Source: Parafrigoribacterium_A soli
GTDB lineage: Bacteria; Actinomycetota; Actinomycetes; Actinomycetales; Microbacteriaceae
Assembly (NCBI RefSeq): GCF_040227235.1
Contig: NZ_JBELNZ010000003.1
Location: 186,001 to 250,000, forward strand
Direction: 5' to 3'
DNA: 64,000 bases
Positions 25,657 through 34,380 of the stretch are shown here, piece by piece (the stretch's first letter is position 1; each line of letters opens with the position of its first letter). The notes below the pieces were generated by a model, which had not been told where the DNA came from, made no database searches, and was given only the letters and a program-made list of their open reading frames with translations. A program made the position numbers and the translations under genes.

Positions 25657-26943
25657 CTAGCCGAGTCGGATGCCGCGGGCTGCCATGAACGGCACGGGGT
25701 TCGTCGCGATGCCGCCCTCGCGCGTCTCGAAGTGGAGGTGGCACCCGGTGGAGTTGCCGGTGCTGCCGATCCTGGCTATCTGTTGCCCGGCGCCCACCGA
25801 TTGCCCCCGGTGCACGAGCGTGCCGCCGCTGACGATGTGGCCGTAGGCGGTAGTGATTCCGCCGCCGTGATCGACCCGGATGTAGTTGCCGTAGCCGCCG
25901 TACACCCCCACGTAGACGACCGTTCCCGCGTGCGCGGAGTAGATCGGAGCGTTGCAGCCGCCGGCGATGTCCGTGCCCTCGTGAAATGACGAGCATCCGC
26001 TACAGGGTGCGACGCGTGAGCCGAAGCCGCTCGAAATCGGGCCGCGGGCGGGGAGCGCCCAACCGGAGCTCACGACATTGCCCGCGGGAGTCGTCGTTGG
26101 CGGATGCGCCGCGGCAGCGGCAGCCGCGGCCGCGGCAGCCGCAGCGGCGGCAGCAGCGGCCGCCGCGACCCCGGCGTTGTAGCTCGCCTCGGTGATCTGC
26201 ACGTTGCCGATAAGGCTCGCGCGCTGGGCCTCGAGCCTCGGCCTGTTCGCTTCCTGCGCCTGCAGCGCGGCGGCAGCCTTGTCGGATGCGGCATTCGCCT
26301 CATCGAGCGCGGTCTGTGCGTCGGCGGCAAGCACCTTGAGCGCATCCTGCGCCACGGTGGCCTGATTACCCATAGCGCGGGCGGTGTTCTCGTCGAGCGC
26401 GGCCTTCTCGTAGATCGAGGCCGACTTGTCGTTCACGACGCTCGCGAGGCCGAGCTGCGCGAGGAGGTCCTTCGCGTCGTCTCCGCTGAAGAACAGGCTG
26501 GTGCTGACGTCTCCGCCGCCGACCCTGGCGAGCTGCGCCGCGAGCTGGCCCGCGTACTGCTTGGACTTGTCCGCCTTCTCTTTGGCGGCATCCGCCTGCT
26601 TTTTCAGCTCGTTTGCTTTGTAGCCGGCTTCATCGAGTTTCTGCTGGGCCGCCTGGAACTCTGCGCCCTTTTTATTGGCGAGGTCCTGCGCGGCAGCGAC
26701 CTCGCTCGTGAGCGAACCGATCAGGGAATCGAGTCGGGCGATCTCCGCCTGCTTGGCTGCCACGCTGTGGCGCGCGGCCTGCACATCGCTCCAGCTCGGG
26801 TATCCCGCGGCGGATGCGCTGGTCGGCTGGCCCACGATCGCCCCCGCGATCAGTACCACGATCACAGCCACGCTCACATACAGCCGGCGCAGCGCCGCCC
26901 TGTCGAAGCGCAGGTCCGTACCCGCGATGAGTGCCTTGTCCAT
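25657..26943 (-). CDS. Secreted M23 peptidase with coiled coil (NlpD/EnvC-like), copy A
   Basis: About 428 residues. An N-terminal membrane anchor/signal (VSVAVIVVLIAGAIVG, ending SASA), a coiled coil of about 200 residues, an uninterrupted Ala run of about 20, and a C-terminal LytM/M23 domain with zinc ligands in SFHEGTDIAG and GCHLHFETR. Four Cys in the catalytic domain (CSGC, GGCNA, TGCHL) may form disulfides. It probably cleaves peptidoglycan cross-links or activates other hydrolases at division. The next gene upstream is a paralogue. Start ATG 26943 has GGGGGA close upstream. Confidence 0.87.
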   Translation of the reverse strand: MDKALIAGTDLRFDRAALRRLYVSVAVIVVLIAGAIVGQPTSASAAGYPSWSDVQAARHSVAAKQAEIARLDSLIGSLTSEVAAAQDLANKKGAEFQAAQQKLDEAGYKANELKKQADAAKEKADKSKQYAGQLAAQLARVGGGDVSTSLFFSGDDAKDLLAQLGLASVVNDKSASIYEKAALDENTARAMGNQATVAQDALKVLAADAQTALDEANAASDKAAAALQAQEANRPRLEAQRASLIGNVQITEASYNAGVAAAAAAAAAAAAAAAAAAAAHPPTTTPAGNVVSSGWALPARGPISSGFGSRVAPCSGCSSFHEGTDIAGGCNAPIYSAHAGTVVYVGVYGGYGNYIRVDHGGGITTAYGHIVSGGTLVHRGQSVGAGQQIARIGSTGNSTGCHLHFETREGGIATNPVPFMAARGIRLG

Positions 26944-27113
26944 GTTCCCCCGAAACGCCACGGTGCCCGGTCCAAGTAACACCGGTAACACTGTTAACAT
27001 CTGCCACAGTAGCCGTCGCATCGCGAATTGGCCAGAGCGCGGCGATAATTCCTCTGGCTAACTGTCGTCAGGAGGCGGGCGCGCGTTAGATGGCGACGTA
27101 GGTGTCGCCGGCG

Positions 27114-28352
27114 TCAGTTGGCGAGTTCGATGCCCTGCGAGCGCATGTACGAGACGGGATCGCGCGCCACGTTGTTGAAGCGCACCTCGAAGTGCAGGTG
27201 GCATCCGGTGGACCTGCCCGTGCTGCCCACTCGCGCGATCTGCTGGCCGACTCCGACCTGTTGTCCGTTGTGCACCATCGTCCCGCCGTTGACGATGTGG
27301 CCGTACGCCGTGGAGATGCCGCTGCCGTCTGAGTTGGAGATCTGCACGAAGTTGCCGTAGCCGCCGAACGGTCCGGCGTAGATCACGGTGCCGCTGTGCG
27401 CGGCGAAGATGGGCGCGTTGCACCCTGGCGCGAGGTCGGCCCCGGCGTGATAGGACGAGCAGCCGGAACAGGGCGACACCCGCGGACCGAAGCCGCTGGT
27501 GAGGTGGCCGCCCGAGGGGCGTGCCCAGCCGGTCGCGCTGATCTGGCCCGCGCCAAGACCGGCCAGATCGCCCCACTGGGCCTTGATCCCGGCGACGTAT
27601 TCCGACTCGGCGTGCACGCGGTCCGACTGCAGAGTCGCGAGCTGCGCATCGAGCCTCGCCTTGTTGGCCTGCTGCTCCGCGAGCGCTGCGGCAGCGGCAT
27701 CCGCAGCGGCCTGCGCCGCCTCCTGCGCCACTCGAGCCTGGTCCGCGAGCACCTGGAGCGCGGCCTTGGCAACATTGGCCTGGTCCGTCATCGACTGGGC
27801 TGTGTTCTGATCCTGCACGGCCTTGCTGTAGAGACCCTCTGACTGGTCGGACACCTTGCTCGCGAGCCCGAGCTGGGAGAGGAGGTCATCCGCGTTCTCG
27901 CCACTGAACAGGAGGGTGGCGGTGAGGTTTTCGCCGCCGGAGCGAGAGAGTCGGGATGCGACCTGGCCGGCTCGGAGCTTTGATTTGGCCGCCTGCGTGC
28001 GGGCGGCTTCCGCCTGCGTGCTCAGTTGCTCCGCTTTGTATGCTGCTTCGTCGAATTTGAGTTGGGCATCCTGGTACGCCTGCCCTTTCTTCTCCGCCTC
28101 CGCCTGGGTGGAGGCCACGGCAGCCTCGAGGGCGGCGAGCGAGGCCTGCACCTTGGCCACCTCTACCTTCGCAGCGGCTTCGTTGTTGCGAGCGGCGAGC
28201 ACGTCATTCCAGCTCGGGTAATCGGCAGCCCACGCGGCGGGAGCCGCGACCACGCCCCCGGTCGCGAACATTCCCAGGATGGCGACGAAGGCGAACAGCC
28301 CGCTGAGGCGCCGCTTCCCACGGATGCTGAGAGTTCCCGGCAGGTGCTTCAT
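27114..28352 (-). CDS. Secreted M23 peptidase with coiled coil (NlpD/EnvC-like), copy B
   Basis: About 412 residues and the same design as copy A: signal sequence (LFAFVAILGMFATGGVVAAP...AWA), a mature start DYPSWNDVLAARNN, a long Ala/Gln/Glu-rich coiled coil and an M23 domain with SYHAGADLAPG and GCHLHFEVR. It lacks the poly-Ala linker of copy A, having instead EYVAGIKAQWGDLAGLGAGQ. Both share the coiled-coil motif SLFFSGDDAKDLL/TLLFSGENADDLL, so they arose by tandem duplication. Start ATG 28352 with GGGGAA upstream. Confidence 0.87.
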   Translation of the reverse strand: MKHLPGTLSIRGKRRLSGLFAFVAILGMFATGGVVAAPAAWAADYPSWNDVLAARNNEAAAKVEVAKVQASLAALEAAVASTQAEAEKKGQAYQDAQLKFDEAAYKAEQLSTQAEAARTQAAKSKLRAGQVASRLSRSGGENLTATLLFSGENADDLLSQLGLASKVSDQSEGLYSKAVQDQNTAQSMTDQANVAKAALQVLADQARVAQEAAQAAADAAAAALAEQQANKARLDAQLATLQSDRVHAESEYVAGIKAQWGDLAGLGAGQISATGWARPSGGHLTSGFGPRVSPCSGCSSYHAGADLAPGCNAPIFAAHSGTVIYAGPFGGYGNFVQISNSDGSGISTAYGHIVNGGTMVHNGQQVGVGQQIARVGSTGRSTGCHLHFEVRFNNVARDPVSYMRSQGIELAN

Positions 28353-28563
28353 CGTTCCCCAACCCCGGCTGGAACGCCGGTCGTCCATGGCGCCGCCCGG
28401 ACCACTGGCAACACCGGCCCGATCGCCCGGCATTGCGAACTTTCAATGACGAGTTGAACGTACCCGCGGATGAGCGGATCACGCGGTTGCGCATCCGGAG
28501 TGGTGCTTTTTCCATCCTGTGGGCGCCCGCGCTCCTCGATGCCGTGCCCGCCTGAACGCGCGT

Positions 28564-28592
28564 TTGGCAAAAGGCAGTGCCACCCTTATGCT
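28564..28592 (+). promoter_or_regulatory. Promoter of the tRNA operon
   Basis: A -35 TTGGCA (28564-28569), 17-nt spacer and -10 TATGCT (28587-28592) lie 35 nt upstream of tRNA-Glu. Spacing and sequence fit a housekeeping sigma promoter. Confidence 0.65.
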
Positions 28593-28626
28593 TGTTCCTC
28601 GGTAGCTATGAAGGATGTTTCTTCAT

Positions 28627-28699
28627 GGCCCCATCGTTTAGTGGCCTAGGACACCGCCCTTTCACGGCGGCAGCACGGGTTCGAATCCCGTTGGGGTCA
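28627..28699 (+). tRNA. tRNA-Glu (anticodon TTC)
   Basis: A 73-nt cloverleaf: acceptor GGCCCCA/TGGGGTC, anticodon stem CCGCC/GGCGG around CTTTCAC (TTC), T-arm GGGTTCGAATCCC. CCA is not encoded. First of a three-tRNA operon. Confidence 0.96.
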
Positions 28700-28720
28700 C
28701 AAAAACACTTTTTATAGCTA

Positions 28721-28794
28721 GGCCCTGTAGCGCAGTTGGTTAGCGCGCCGCCCTGTCACGGCGGAGGTCGCCGGTTCAAGTCCGGTCAGGGTCG
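28721..28794 (+). tRNA. tRNA-Asp (anticodon GTC)
   Basis: A 74-nt cloverleaf: acceptor GGCCCTG/CAGGGTC, anticodon stem CCGCC/GGCGG around CTGTCAC (GTC), T-arm CGGTTCAAGTCCG, no encoded CCA. It starts 21 nt after tRNA-Glu. Confidence 0.96.
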
Positions 28795-28845
28795 CAAGGC
28801 ACGGTCATCTCTCGCCAGACGGCCGTGCCTTCTGCACAAGTGCAG

Positions 28846-28918
28846 GGCTCTGTAGCTCAGTTGGTAGAGCGTTCGACTGAAAATCGAAAGGTCACCGGAT
28901 CGACGCCGGTCGGAGCCA
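28846..28918 (+). tRNA. tRNA-Phe (anticodon GAA)
   Basis: A 73-nt cloverleaf: acceptor GGCTCTG/CGGAGCC with one G-U pair, anticodon stem TTCGA/TCGAA around CTGAAAA (GAA), T-loop with ATCGACG in place of the usual TTCGANN (the T54 position is A on the DNA). No encoded CCA. Confidence 0.95.
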
Positions 28919-28920
28919 CT

Positions 28921-28955
28921 GGCCATCTACGGGCTTCTACCGTGGGTGGCCTTTT
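28921..28955 (+). terminator. Terminator of the tRNA operon
   Basis: GGCCATCTACGG (28921-28932) can pair along its full length with CCGTGGGTGGCC (28940-28951), using two G-U pairs, around a 7-nt loop, and is followed by TTTT. It begins 2 nt after the last tRNA. Confidence 0.8.
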
Positions 28956-29019
28956 CTCGTTAAAAACGAACGCGGACGCCGCACTCTGGCAGTGCACCAC
29001 GGCGCCGGCACGCGACAAA

Positions 29020-29066
29020 GCTGAAGGGGTCTGAACCGCGCAGCGCTCGGTTCAGACCCCTTCAGC
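29020..29066 (-). terminator. Terminator of the phosphoesterase gene
   Basis: A perfect 19-bp inverted repeat (29020-29038 with 29048-29066, core GCTGAAGGGGTCTGAACC) lies 6 nt past the phosphoesterase stop. On the minus strand it is followed by TTTG. Confidence 0.8.
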
Positions 29067-29072
29067 GACGTG

Positions 29073-30788
29073 TTAGTCGTCCTGGCCGTGGCCCTCGTGG
29101 CCGTGGCCGTTGTTCCCGTGGATGATCGTGGCGACGGCGCCGGTCTGCTCGTTGAGCAGCACCTTGTCCTTGCGCTCGTGGTGGAAGTTGAACATGGCGC
29201 TGAACGAGCCCGCTGCGGCATCCGCCGAGGCGTCGCCAATCCGGCCGGTGCCCCAGTTGTCTTCGATGAACCGCAGGATCGAGGTCTGGTCGGTCTGCGT
29301 GTGGTCCACAAAATTCTTCTTCGCGAACGGGGAGACGATCAGGAGCGGCTGGCGCGGACCGGGTCCGCAGCGGTCGACGTAGCGTCCCGCCATGGGAACG
29401 CCGGCCGCGGCCGCGTTGAGGCACCACGCGGCATCGTCGGCGGAGTTGGACGAGTTCTTCACAGCGGCTGCGACGTGGTCGTACCATCCGTCTGAATCGT
29501 CATACGCCAGAACGACGGCAGTGCTGTCCCAGTTCTTTGACTTCTGGATGCGGTTGACCGTCGTCGTGATGAAGTTCTGCTCGTCGATCGGGTCGGAGTA
29601 GGCAGCGTGCCCGTCCTGGTACTCCGAGGCCTTCAGAAAGGACACCGCCGGCAGGTTGTTCGTGTCGACAACCTTGGTGAATTCGGTTAGGTCGTACTGG
29701 TGGTTGGCCTGCCCGTTGTGTCCGATCTCCGCATCGCTGGCCGGTGCAACGTGGTGCGGGTTGGCCGTGGACGCGTAGTACTGGAATGGCTGGTGGTGCG
29801 GTGAGTAGTCCACTACCGTCGCTCCCGCAGCGTTCGTGTGGCTCGCCAGGCAGGCGGCCGGCGTAGAACCGGATGCGGGGGTCGTCGGAGCGAATCCGCC
29901 CTGGAACCAGCCCCAGCTGACGCCCTTCGCACTGAGCAGGTCACCGATGTTCTTGCCCGTCATTCCAGCGAGGTTGTTCGCCTTGCTGTGGCTGGAGTTG
30001 GAGCAGTCGTCGTAGACCGGGTCGGGGTCGTTGATCATAGTACCGACTCCGTTGGCATCCGGAGCTCGCACCGTGTAGTCGCTGTCGGAGGGCGTCACTG
30101 CCTGGCCGGTAGCGGTGAATTCCTTGACTCCGTGGGTCTGGCCCGAAATGAGGTTGATTGCTCCGGGCGTCGACGGCCCGAAGACCGTGCTGAAGTGGTT
30201 GTCACTCATCGCATAGTTCTGCGCGTAGTTCCAGAGCCCGGTGACCGTGTTGCCATCGTAGTAATCCATGGTCAGGCCCGGCCGGCCGAATTGGTTCGTG
30301 CCGCAGGCGTCACGGCTCGTGAACTCCACGAACTTGTCCATCGCTCCGTTGTTATACGCGTTCTGCTCGGCCGTGTAGTTGTGATCCTGATCACACGTGA
30401 CCGCCTGCATCGGCGACAGACGCGCGGGCTGGATCGTGTTCGGATTGTTCGGGGCCAGCAGGTTCGCGCTCGCAAGCGTGTTGATGTCCGCGGGAGTATC
30501 CTTCGAGGCGGTGAACGGCGCCACCGCGATGCCCGAACCCTGCTGGGTCTCACCCTGCGTGTTCGCTGCCTTCGGATACGTGGCGAAGTAGTGATCGAAG
30601 GAGACGTTTTCGCCGAAGATCACCACAACGTGTTTGATCGGAGTTGCGGTGTGCGAGGGGAACGAGTGGGGCGTGGCCGATGCCGTGGACGCGACGCCCA
30701 GCAGGGAGCCCACCATGGTCGCGAGCGCCACCGCGGCCGCAGCGGTCAGTATGCGCCTCGGAGCGAATGCTCTTAGTAGATGGGGCAT
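29073..30788 (-). CDS. Secreted phosphoesterase (phospholipase C / acid phosphatase AcpA superfamily)
   Basis: About 571 residues with a signal peptide (RILTAAAAVALATMVGSLLG, cleavage near ASA-TPH) and a PF04185-type phosphoesterase domain. Motifs are IKHVVVIFGENVSFDHYFATYP near the N-terminus, LAYDDSDGWYDHV for metal binding, and VDHTQTDQTSILRFIEDNW near the C-terminus. It would release phosphate or head groups from extracellular phosphoesters. The tail is His/Gly-rich (GNNGHGHEGHGQDD), perhaps metal-binding. Start ATG 30788 (GGA seven nt upstream) is preferred over the in-frame ATG at 30800. Confidence 0.88.
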   Translation of the reverse strand: MPHLLRAFAPRRILTAAAAVALATMVGSLLGVASTASATPHSFPSHTATPIKHVVVIFGENVSFDHYFATYPKAANTQGETQQGSGIAVAPFTASKDTPADINTLASANLLAPNNPNTIQPARLSPMQAVTCDQDHNYTAEQNAYNNGAMDKFVEFTSRDACGTNQFGRPGLTMDYYDGNTVTGLWNYAQNYAMSDNHFSTVFGPSTPGAINLISGQTHGVKEFTATGQAVTPSDSDYTVRAPDANGVGTMINDPDPVYDDCSNSSHSKANNLAGMTGKNIGDLLSAKGVSWGWFQGGFAPTTPASGSTPAACLASHTNAAGATVVDYSPHHQPFQYYASTANPHHVAPASDAEIGHNGQANHQYDLTEFTKVVDTNNLPAVSFLKASEYQDGHAAYSDPIDEQNFITTTVNRIQKSKNWDSTAVVLAYDDSDGWYDHVAAAVKNSSNSADDAAWCLNAAAAGVPMAGRYVDRCGPGPRQPLLIVSPFAKKNFVDHTQTDQTSILRFIEDNWGTGRIGDASADAAAGSFSAMFNFHHERKDKVLLNEQTGAVATIIHGNNGHGHEGHGQDD

Positions 30789-30891
30789 GATTTCATCCAA
30801 TCACTTGCTGTTCGGATCCGACAGGCCGTCGGCTTCGCGTGAGTACCGCAACTCATGCGAGCGTGACGCTAGGGCTCCCTTCTTAAGCGCG

Positions 30892-30922
30892 GGTAAACCC
30901 GAGACTTCGACTCGGGGTAAAC
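30892..30922 (-). promoter_or_regulatory. Repeated GTTTACC boxes upstream of the phosphoesterase
   Basis: Two copies of GTTTACC on the minus strand (30916-30922 and 30892-30898) flank a small CCGAG/CTCGG hairpin, about 100 bp upstream of the phosphoesterase start. Pho-box-like direct repeats are possible, but the 24-bp period does not match the 11-bp unit of Streptomyces PHO boxes. Confidence 0.25.
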
Positions 30923-30947
30923 GTGGGATGACCGGGGGTGGCCGAGT

Positions 30948-32180
30948 TCACCCGCGCAGCGCATCAACGGGTTCGATTCTGGCCGCCCTCCGCGCGGGGA
31001 GACCTCCTGCGAGCAACCCGACCACAGCGCCGAGCATCACTCCGCCGAACGCGATGGCGGGGCTCGTGACCACCGCCCAGTGGTGGACGAGCGCGAAGAC
31101 CTCGATGGAGACGACGCCGATGGCTGCCCCGAGCAGCCCACCGAGCAGCCCGAGAACGGCAGATTCGACGACGAACTGCGCGGCGATCTGCCTCGCCGTC
31201 GCGCCGACCGCACGCCGCAGTCCGATCTCGGCGGTTCGCTCAACGACCGAGAGCAGCGTCACGTTCGCTATGCCAAAGCCACCGGCGAGCAAGACGACCA
31301 CCGAGAGGATGACAAAGACGAGATTGACATCGCCCTGCACGCTCTTCTGCAGACCCGAGACTCCACTCGGCGCAGACACCGCGATCTCGGTGGGGTCGTT
31401 GGGGGAGAGAGCGATCGGCGCCTGCCTGGTGAAAATCGGTCCGGTGTTCACGGCCAGCTTCACCATCACCTCGTCCGGCGCAGCGAGATCGAACTCGGTG
31501 CGTGCGGTTGTTGAGGGGATGATGATTGCGTCCTGGAGGTCGCCGTCGTACTTCGCGTGGTCGTAGATCCCGAGCACCGAATAGGCCATCCCGCCCAGGA
31601 AGACCGAGGGCTGCGACCCCATCGCTCCGACGCCCAGTCGCTTGGCGGCACGCTCGCTGATCACTGCGACCCGAGCCCCACGGCGGTCGTGCCCGCCATC
31701 GAACATCCGCCCGGCGACCATGGACGCTCCGGCGGTGTGAATGATTCCGGGCGATGCCGCATACACCCCCGGTTGCTCCAGGATGGGCGCGGAGGGGTCA
31801 TCGACGGTCACAGCCGAGACAACACTGTCGCCGAGCGAGATCTTGGATAGGAGTGCGGCGTCGTCGACGCCGCTCAGCCGCCCGATCCGGGTTGCGGAAT
31901 CCCAGTCCAGCTGGGTCACCGGGATGTTCGTACCGTTCGGTCCGGGCACGGTCATGGGACTGACGATCGCCTGACGTCCCGCGAGCGCAGCGAATTGGTG
32001 TGCGATCTGAACGGCGGAGGTCTGTGCGAAGCCGAGGGTCGCCACGAGTGCTGCCACACCGAGGATGGTTCCGACCACCGTTGCGATGAGCCGCACCGGA
32101 CGGGCGTTGATGTCTGCGGTGGCCTCCACCACGGCATCCGAGAACCTGAATCGGTCAACGGACCGAGCCCCGCCTTTCAT
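30948..32180 (-). CDS. ABC exporter permease, MacB/FtsX-type
   Basis: A 410-residue permease with an N-terminal span (about 30-52), a large extracytoplasmic MacB_PCD domain and three C-terminal spans (VFVILSVVVLLAGGFGIANV, ESAVLGLLGGLLGAAIGVVS, SPAIAFGGVMLGAVVGLLAG), ending RAARIEPVDALRG, the typical FtsX-family tail. VVERTAEIGLRRAVGAT is the coupling-helix motif. Its start overlaps the ATPase gene stop by 4 nt (ATGA). With the adaptor and ATPase it forms a tripartite-type exporter or mechanotransmission system. Confidence 0.92.
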   Translation of the reverse strand: MKGGARSVDRFRFSDAVVEATADINARPVRLIATVVGTILGVAALVATLGFAQTSAVQIAHQFAALAGRQAIVSPMTVPGPNGTNIPVTQLDWDSATRIGRLSGVDDAALLSKISLGDSVVSAVTVDDPSAPILEQPGVYAASPGIIHTAGASMVAGRMFDGGHDRRGARVAVISERAAKRLGVGAMGSQPSVFLGGMAYSVLGIYDHAKYDGDLQDAIIIPSTTARTEFDLAAPDEVMVKLAVNTGPIFTRQAPIALSPNDPTEIAVSAPSGVSGLQKSVQGDVNLVFVILSVVVLLAGGFGIANVTLLSVVERTAEIGLRRAVGATARQIAAQFVVESAVLGLLGGLLGAAIGVVSIEVFALVHHWAVVTSPAIAFGGVMLGAVVGLLAGGLPARRAARIEPVDALRG

Positions 32181-32854
32181 GCGACCTCACTCAGCCGACC
32201 GCGACTGATCCGAACGGACCGCGATGCGCGGTGCGCCACCTCGACGTCGTGGGTGATGATGGCAACCGTCAAGCCCTCGGCGTTCAGCGCTTCGAAGAGC
32301 GCCATGATCTCGCCCGCGGTCGACTGGTCGAGGTTGCCGGTCGGCTCGTCCGCCAGAAGGATGCTGGGGCGGCTCGCCAGAGCGCGCGCGATCGCCACTC
32401 GCTGACGTTCACCCCCGGAGAGAAAGTTCGGCAGGAACGAGGATCGCTCTGCCAGTCCGACGCGTTCAAGGGCCGCCAGCGCGCGCGGCTCCCGTTCAGC
32501 GCGAGGGGTGCCGTTATAGAGCATCGGCATCATGACGTTTTCGAGCACGGTACGGCGGGATAGAAGATGGAACGCCTGGAAGACGAAGCCGATGCGATGC
32601 GCACGCTCGGCCGCGCGGGAACGCTCGTCGAGGGTGCTGGTCAAGACGCCTTCGAGGCGGTACTCGCCGACGGAGGGCCTGTCGAGTAATCCGAGGATGT
32701 TGAGCATCGTCGACTTGCCCGAGCCGCTGGGCCCCACGATGGAAAGGTAGTCGCCGCGCTCGATGGCGAGGTTGACGCCGCGTAGCGCCTGGACCTCCGG
32801 TGGACCCGGAAATGAGCGGGTCACATCTCGAAGCTCAACGAGGAGTTCGCTCAT
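32177..32854 (-). CDS. ABC transporter ATP-binding protein, MacB/LolD-type
   Basis: A 225-residue ATPase: Walker A GPSGSGKST, Q-loop FVFQAFHLL, signature LSGGERQRVAIARAL, Walker B SILLADEPTGNLD, H-loop ITHD. It energises the FtsX-type permease encoded next. ATG 32854 overlaps the adaptor stop (ATGA). Confidence 0.95.
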   Translation of the reverse strand: MSELLVELRDVTRSFPGPPEVQALRGVNLAIERGDYLSIVGPSGSGKSTMLNILGLLDRPSVGEYRLEGVLTSTLDERSRAAERAHRIGFVFQAFHLLSRRTVLENVMMPMLYNGTPRAEREPRALAALERVGLAERSSFLPNFLSGGERQRVAIARALASRPSILLADEPTGNLDQSTAGEIMALFEALNAEGLTVAIITHDVEVAHRASRSVRISRGRLSEVA

Positions 32855-34380
32855 CGGGCGATCACCACGAGATCCTTCTTGCGGAGCTCGCCACTCTTCG
32901 GCGTCACCTCAACCTGGCCATCCGCGGCCAGCCCGGTATCAACGACCACCAGGCGGGTCACGGCCTTCGCGCCGTTCCGAGGATCTCCGTCCACCACCTG
33001 CACTCGAGTCTCCCCTCCCGGACCAGCGGAGAGCGCGGCCTCCGGCACCGAGAGCACCGCACCCTTCGTCGCGCCCACGGGCACCTCGACCTTCACGTTC
33101 TGTCCGGCCAGTTCTGTGACCTGCTGCGCGTCCAGGGGCGCCGGGGTGAGAGTGATGGTCGGGCGATCACCGGCAGTCGCGCCCGGCGTGATGCTCGTCA
33201 CCGTCGCCGCGTGTTTCCCCCCACTCGGCAGAGCGAAAGTCGCGGCATCCGTTGTCTTGAGGAGCTTGGCGTCTCCGACGTCGGCCGAGCCCGTCAAGGC
33301 GACCGTCGTTCCCGACAGCGTCATGGCGCTACCACTGAGCGGTACACCCTGATGGGCACCGACTTTGTCGACGCGCACCGGCAGTTGTGGAACGAACAGC
33401 ACTTCACTCAGCGGAAGCACCGGAAGGGCATTCTGGCGAGCGAGCGCGAGGTCGGCCCGAGCTTGAGCCAGAGCCCTGGTCGCCGATACCACGGCCAGTC
33501 GCTGGGCGCTCGTGTTCGGGGCGACATCAAGCGCCCGACGCTCCATCGTTGCCAGATCCAGGGCATCCTGAAGATTGGCGATGTCATTCGCATCTGTGGG
33601 AGTCGCGGACTTGGCGGCGTCGAGCGCGCGCTGTGCGCTCCTGACCGAGTTATCCGCCTGCCTCACCGCTACCGCCGTTGGTCCGGCCGAGGCATCCGAC
33701 AGGTCGTTCCGGGCCGCGGTCAGGGCATCAGCAGCCGACTGTTCTGCGGCGCGGGCCGCAGACACCGCGTCTGAGATACCGTCAGCTGCCGCGGGCGGGG
33801 CGTAGCCGATCTTTGCGTACAGCGTGGGGATCGAACGGGCTGCGGTCTCATCAAAGACCGGGTTTGCCGGGTCGCCGGCTTCGAGGCCGACCGCCCGCAT
33901 CGCCTGCTTGAATTGCACGACATCCGCACCGGTCATCCCATATTTCAGCGTGCGATAGGCGCCCAACGCTCCTGGCAACACCATCAGTGGGCGTCCCGAG
34001 ACTTCGAGGGCGACGGACAACGGGGCGAGTTGAGCCCCGACCTGAGGCACGTGGCCGGTGACGATGGGAGTGCCGGTCAGCGCCGACGTGTCCACCGTCA
34101 CGTCGAGAGAATTCGCGTAGCCGACCTGGCCTCGAAGAGTGACGACGTTCTGAAGGCGGCCATAGCTCACCGGCACCGTGATGAGCCCCGCGTTCGGCGG
34201 GGTGCCCGCGGCGTTTGTCGGCAATGCGTAGTGGCCGACGAGAAGCCCGGCGATGAGGAGCACAGCTCCCGCAGCAGCTCCGATCCAGATCGCCCGACCG
34301 CGTCGGAACATCGTTGTCCAGCTTCGGAACGGCCACTTTCTGCGCAACCATTCTTGGGGCCAAAGCCGTCTCGTGATCAC
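32851..34380 (-). CDS. Membrane-fusion-type adaptor (HlyD/MacA-like) with peptidoglycan-binding segment
   Basis: About 509 residues: a basic cytoplasmic N-terminus (RRLWPQEWLRRKWPFRSW), one membrane span (AIWIGAAAGAVLLIAGLLVG), a lipoyl/beta-barrel-like start (PVSYGRLQNVVTLRGQVGYA), a PG_binding_1-like stretch (YGMTGADVVQFKQAMRAVGL), a helical hairpin of about 110 residues rich in Ala and a C-terminal barrel (VSVPEAALSAGPGGE-like). This is the actinobacterial adaptor architecture beside MacB-type transporters. Start GTG 34380 overlaps the lipoprotein stop (GTGA); the open frame further upstream is a shadow. Confidence 0.87.
   Translation of the reverse strand: MITRRLWPQEWLRRKWPFRSWTTMFRRGRAIWIGAAAGAVLLIAGLLVGHYALPTNAAGTPPNAGLITVPVSYGRLQNVVTLRGQVGYANSLDVTVDTSALTGTPIVTGHVPQVGAQLAPLSVALEVSGRPLMVLPGALGAYRTLKYGMTGADVVQFKQAMRAVGLEAGDPANPVFDETAARSIPTLYAKIGYAPPAAADGISDAVSAARAAEQSAADALTAARNDLSDASAGPTAVAVRQADNSVRSAQRALDAAKSATPTDANDIANLQDALDLATMERRALDVAPNTSAQRLAVVSATRALAQARADLALARQNALPVLPLSEVLFVPQLPVRVDKVGAHQGVPLSGSAMTLSGTTVALTGSADVGDAKLLKTTDAATFALPSGGKHAATVTSITPGATAGDRPTITLTPAPLDAQQVTELAGQNVKVEVPVGATKGAVLSVPEAALSAGPGGETRVQVVDGDPRNGAKAVTRLVVVDTGLAADGQVEVTPKSGELRKKDLVVIAR

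Noticed and set aside
26100..26165. GCC/GCG-rich microsatellite as an independent repeat element
   Set aside because: It is the alanine run of the M23 peptidase copy A, with mixed GCN codons and in frame, so it is protein sequence.
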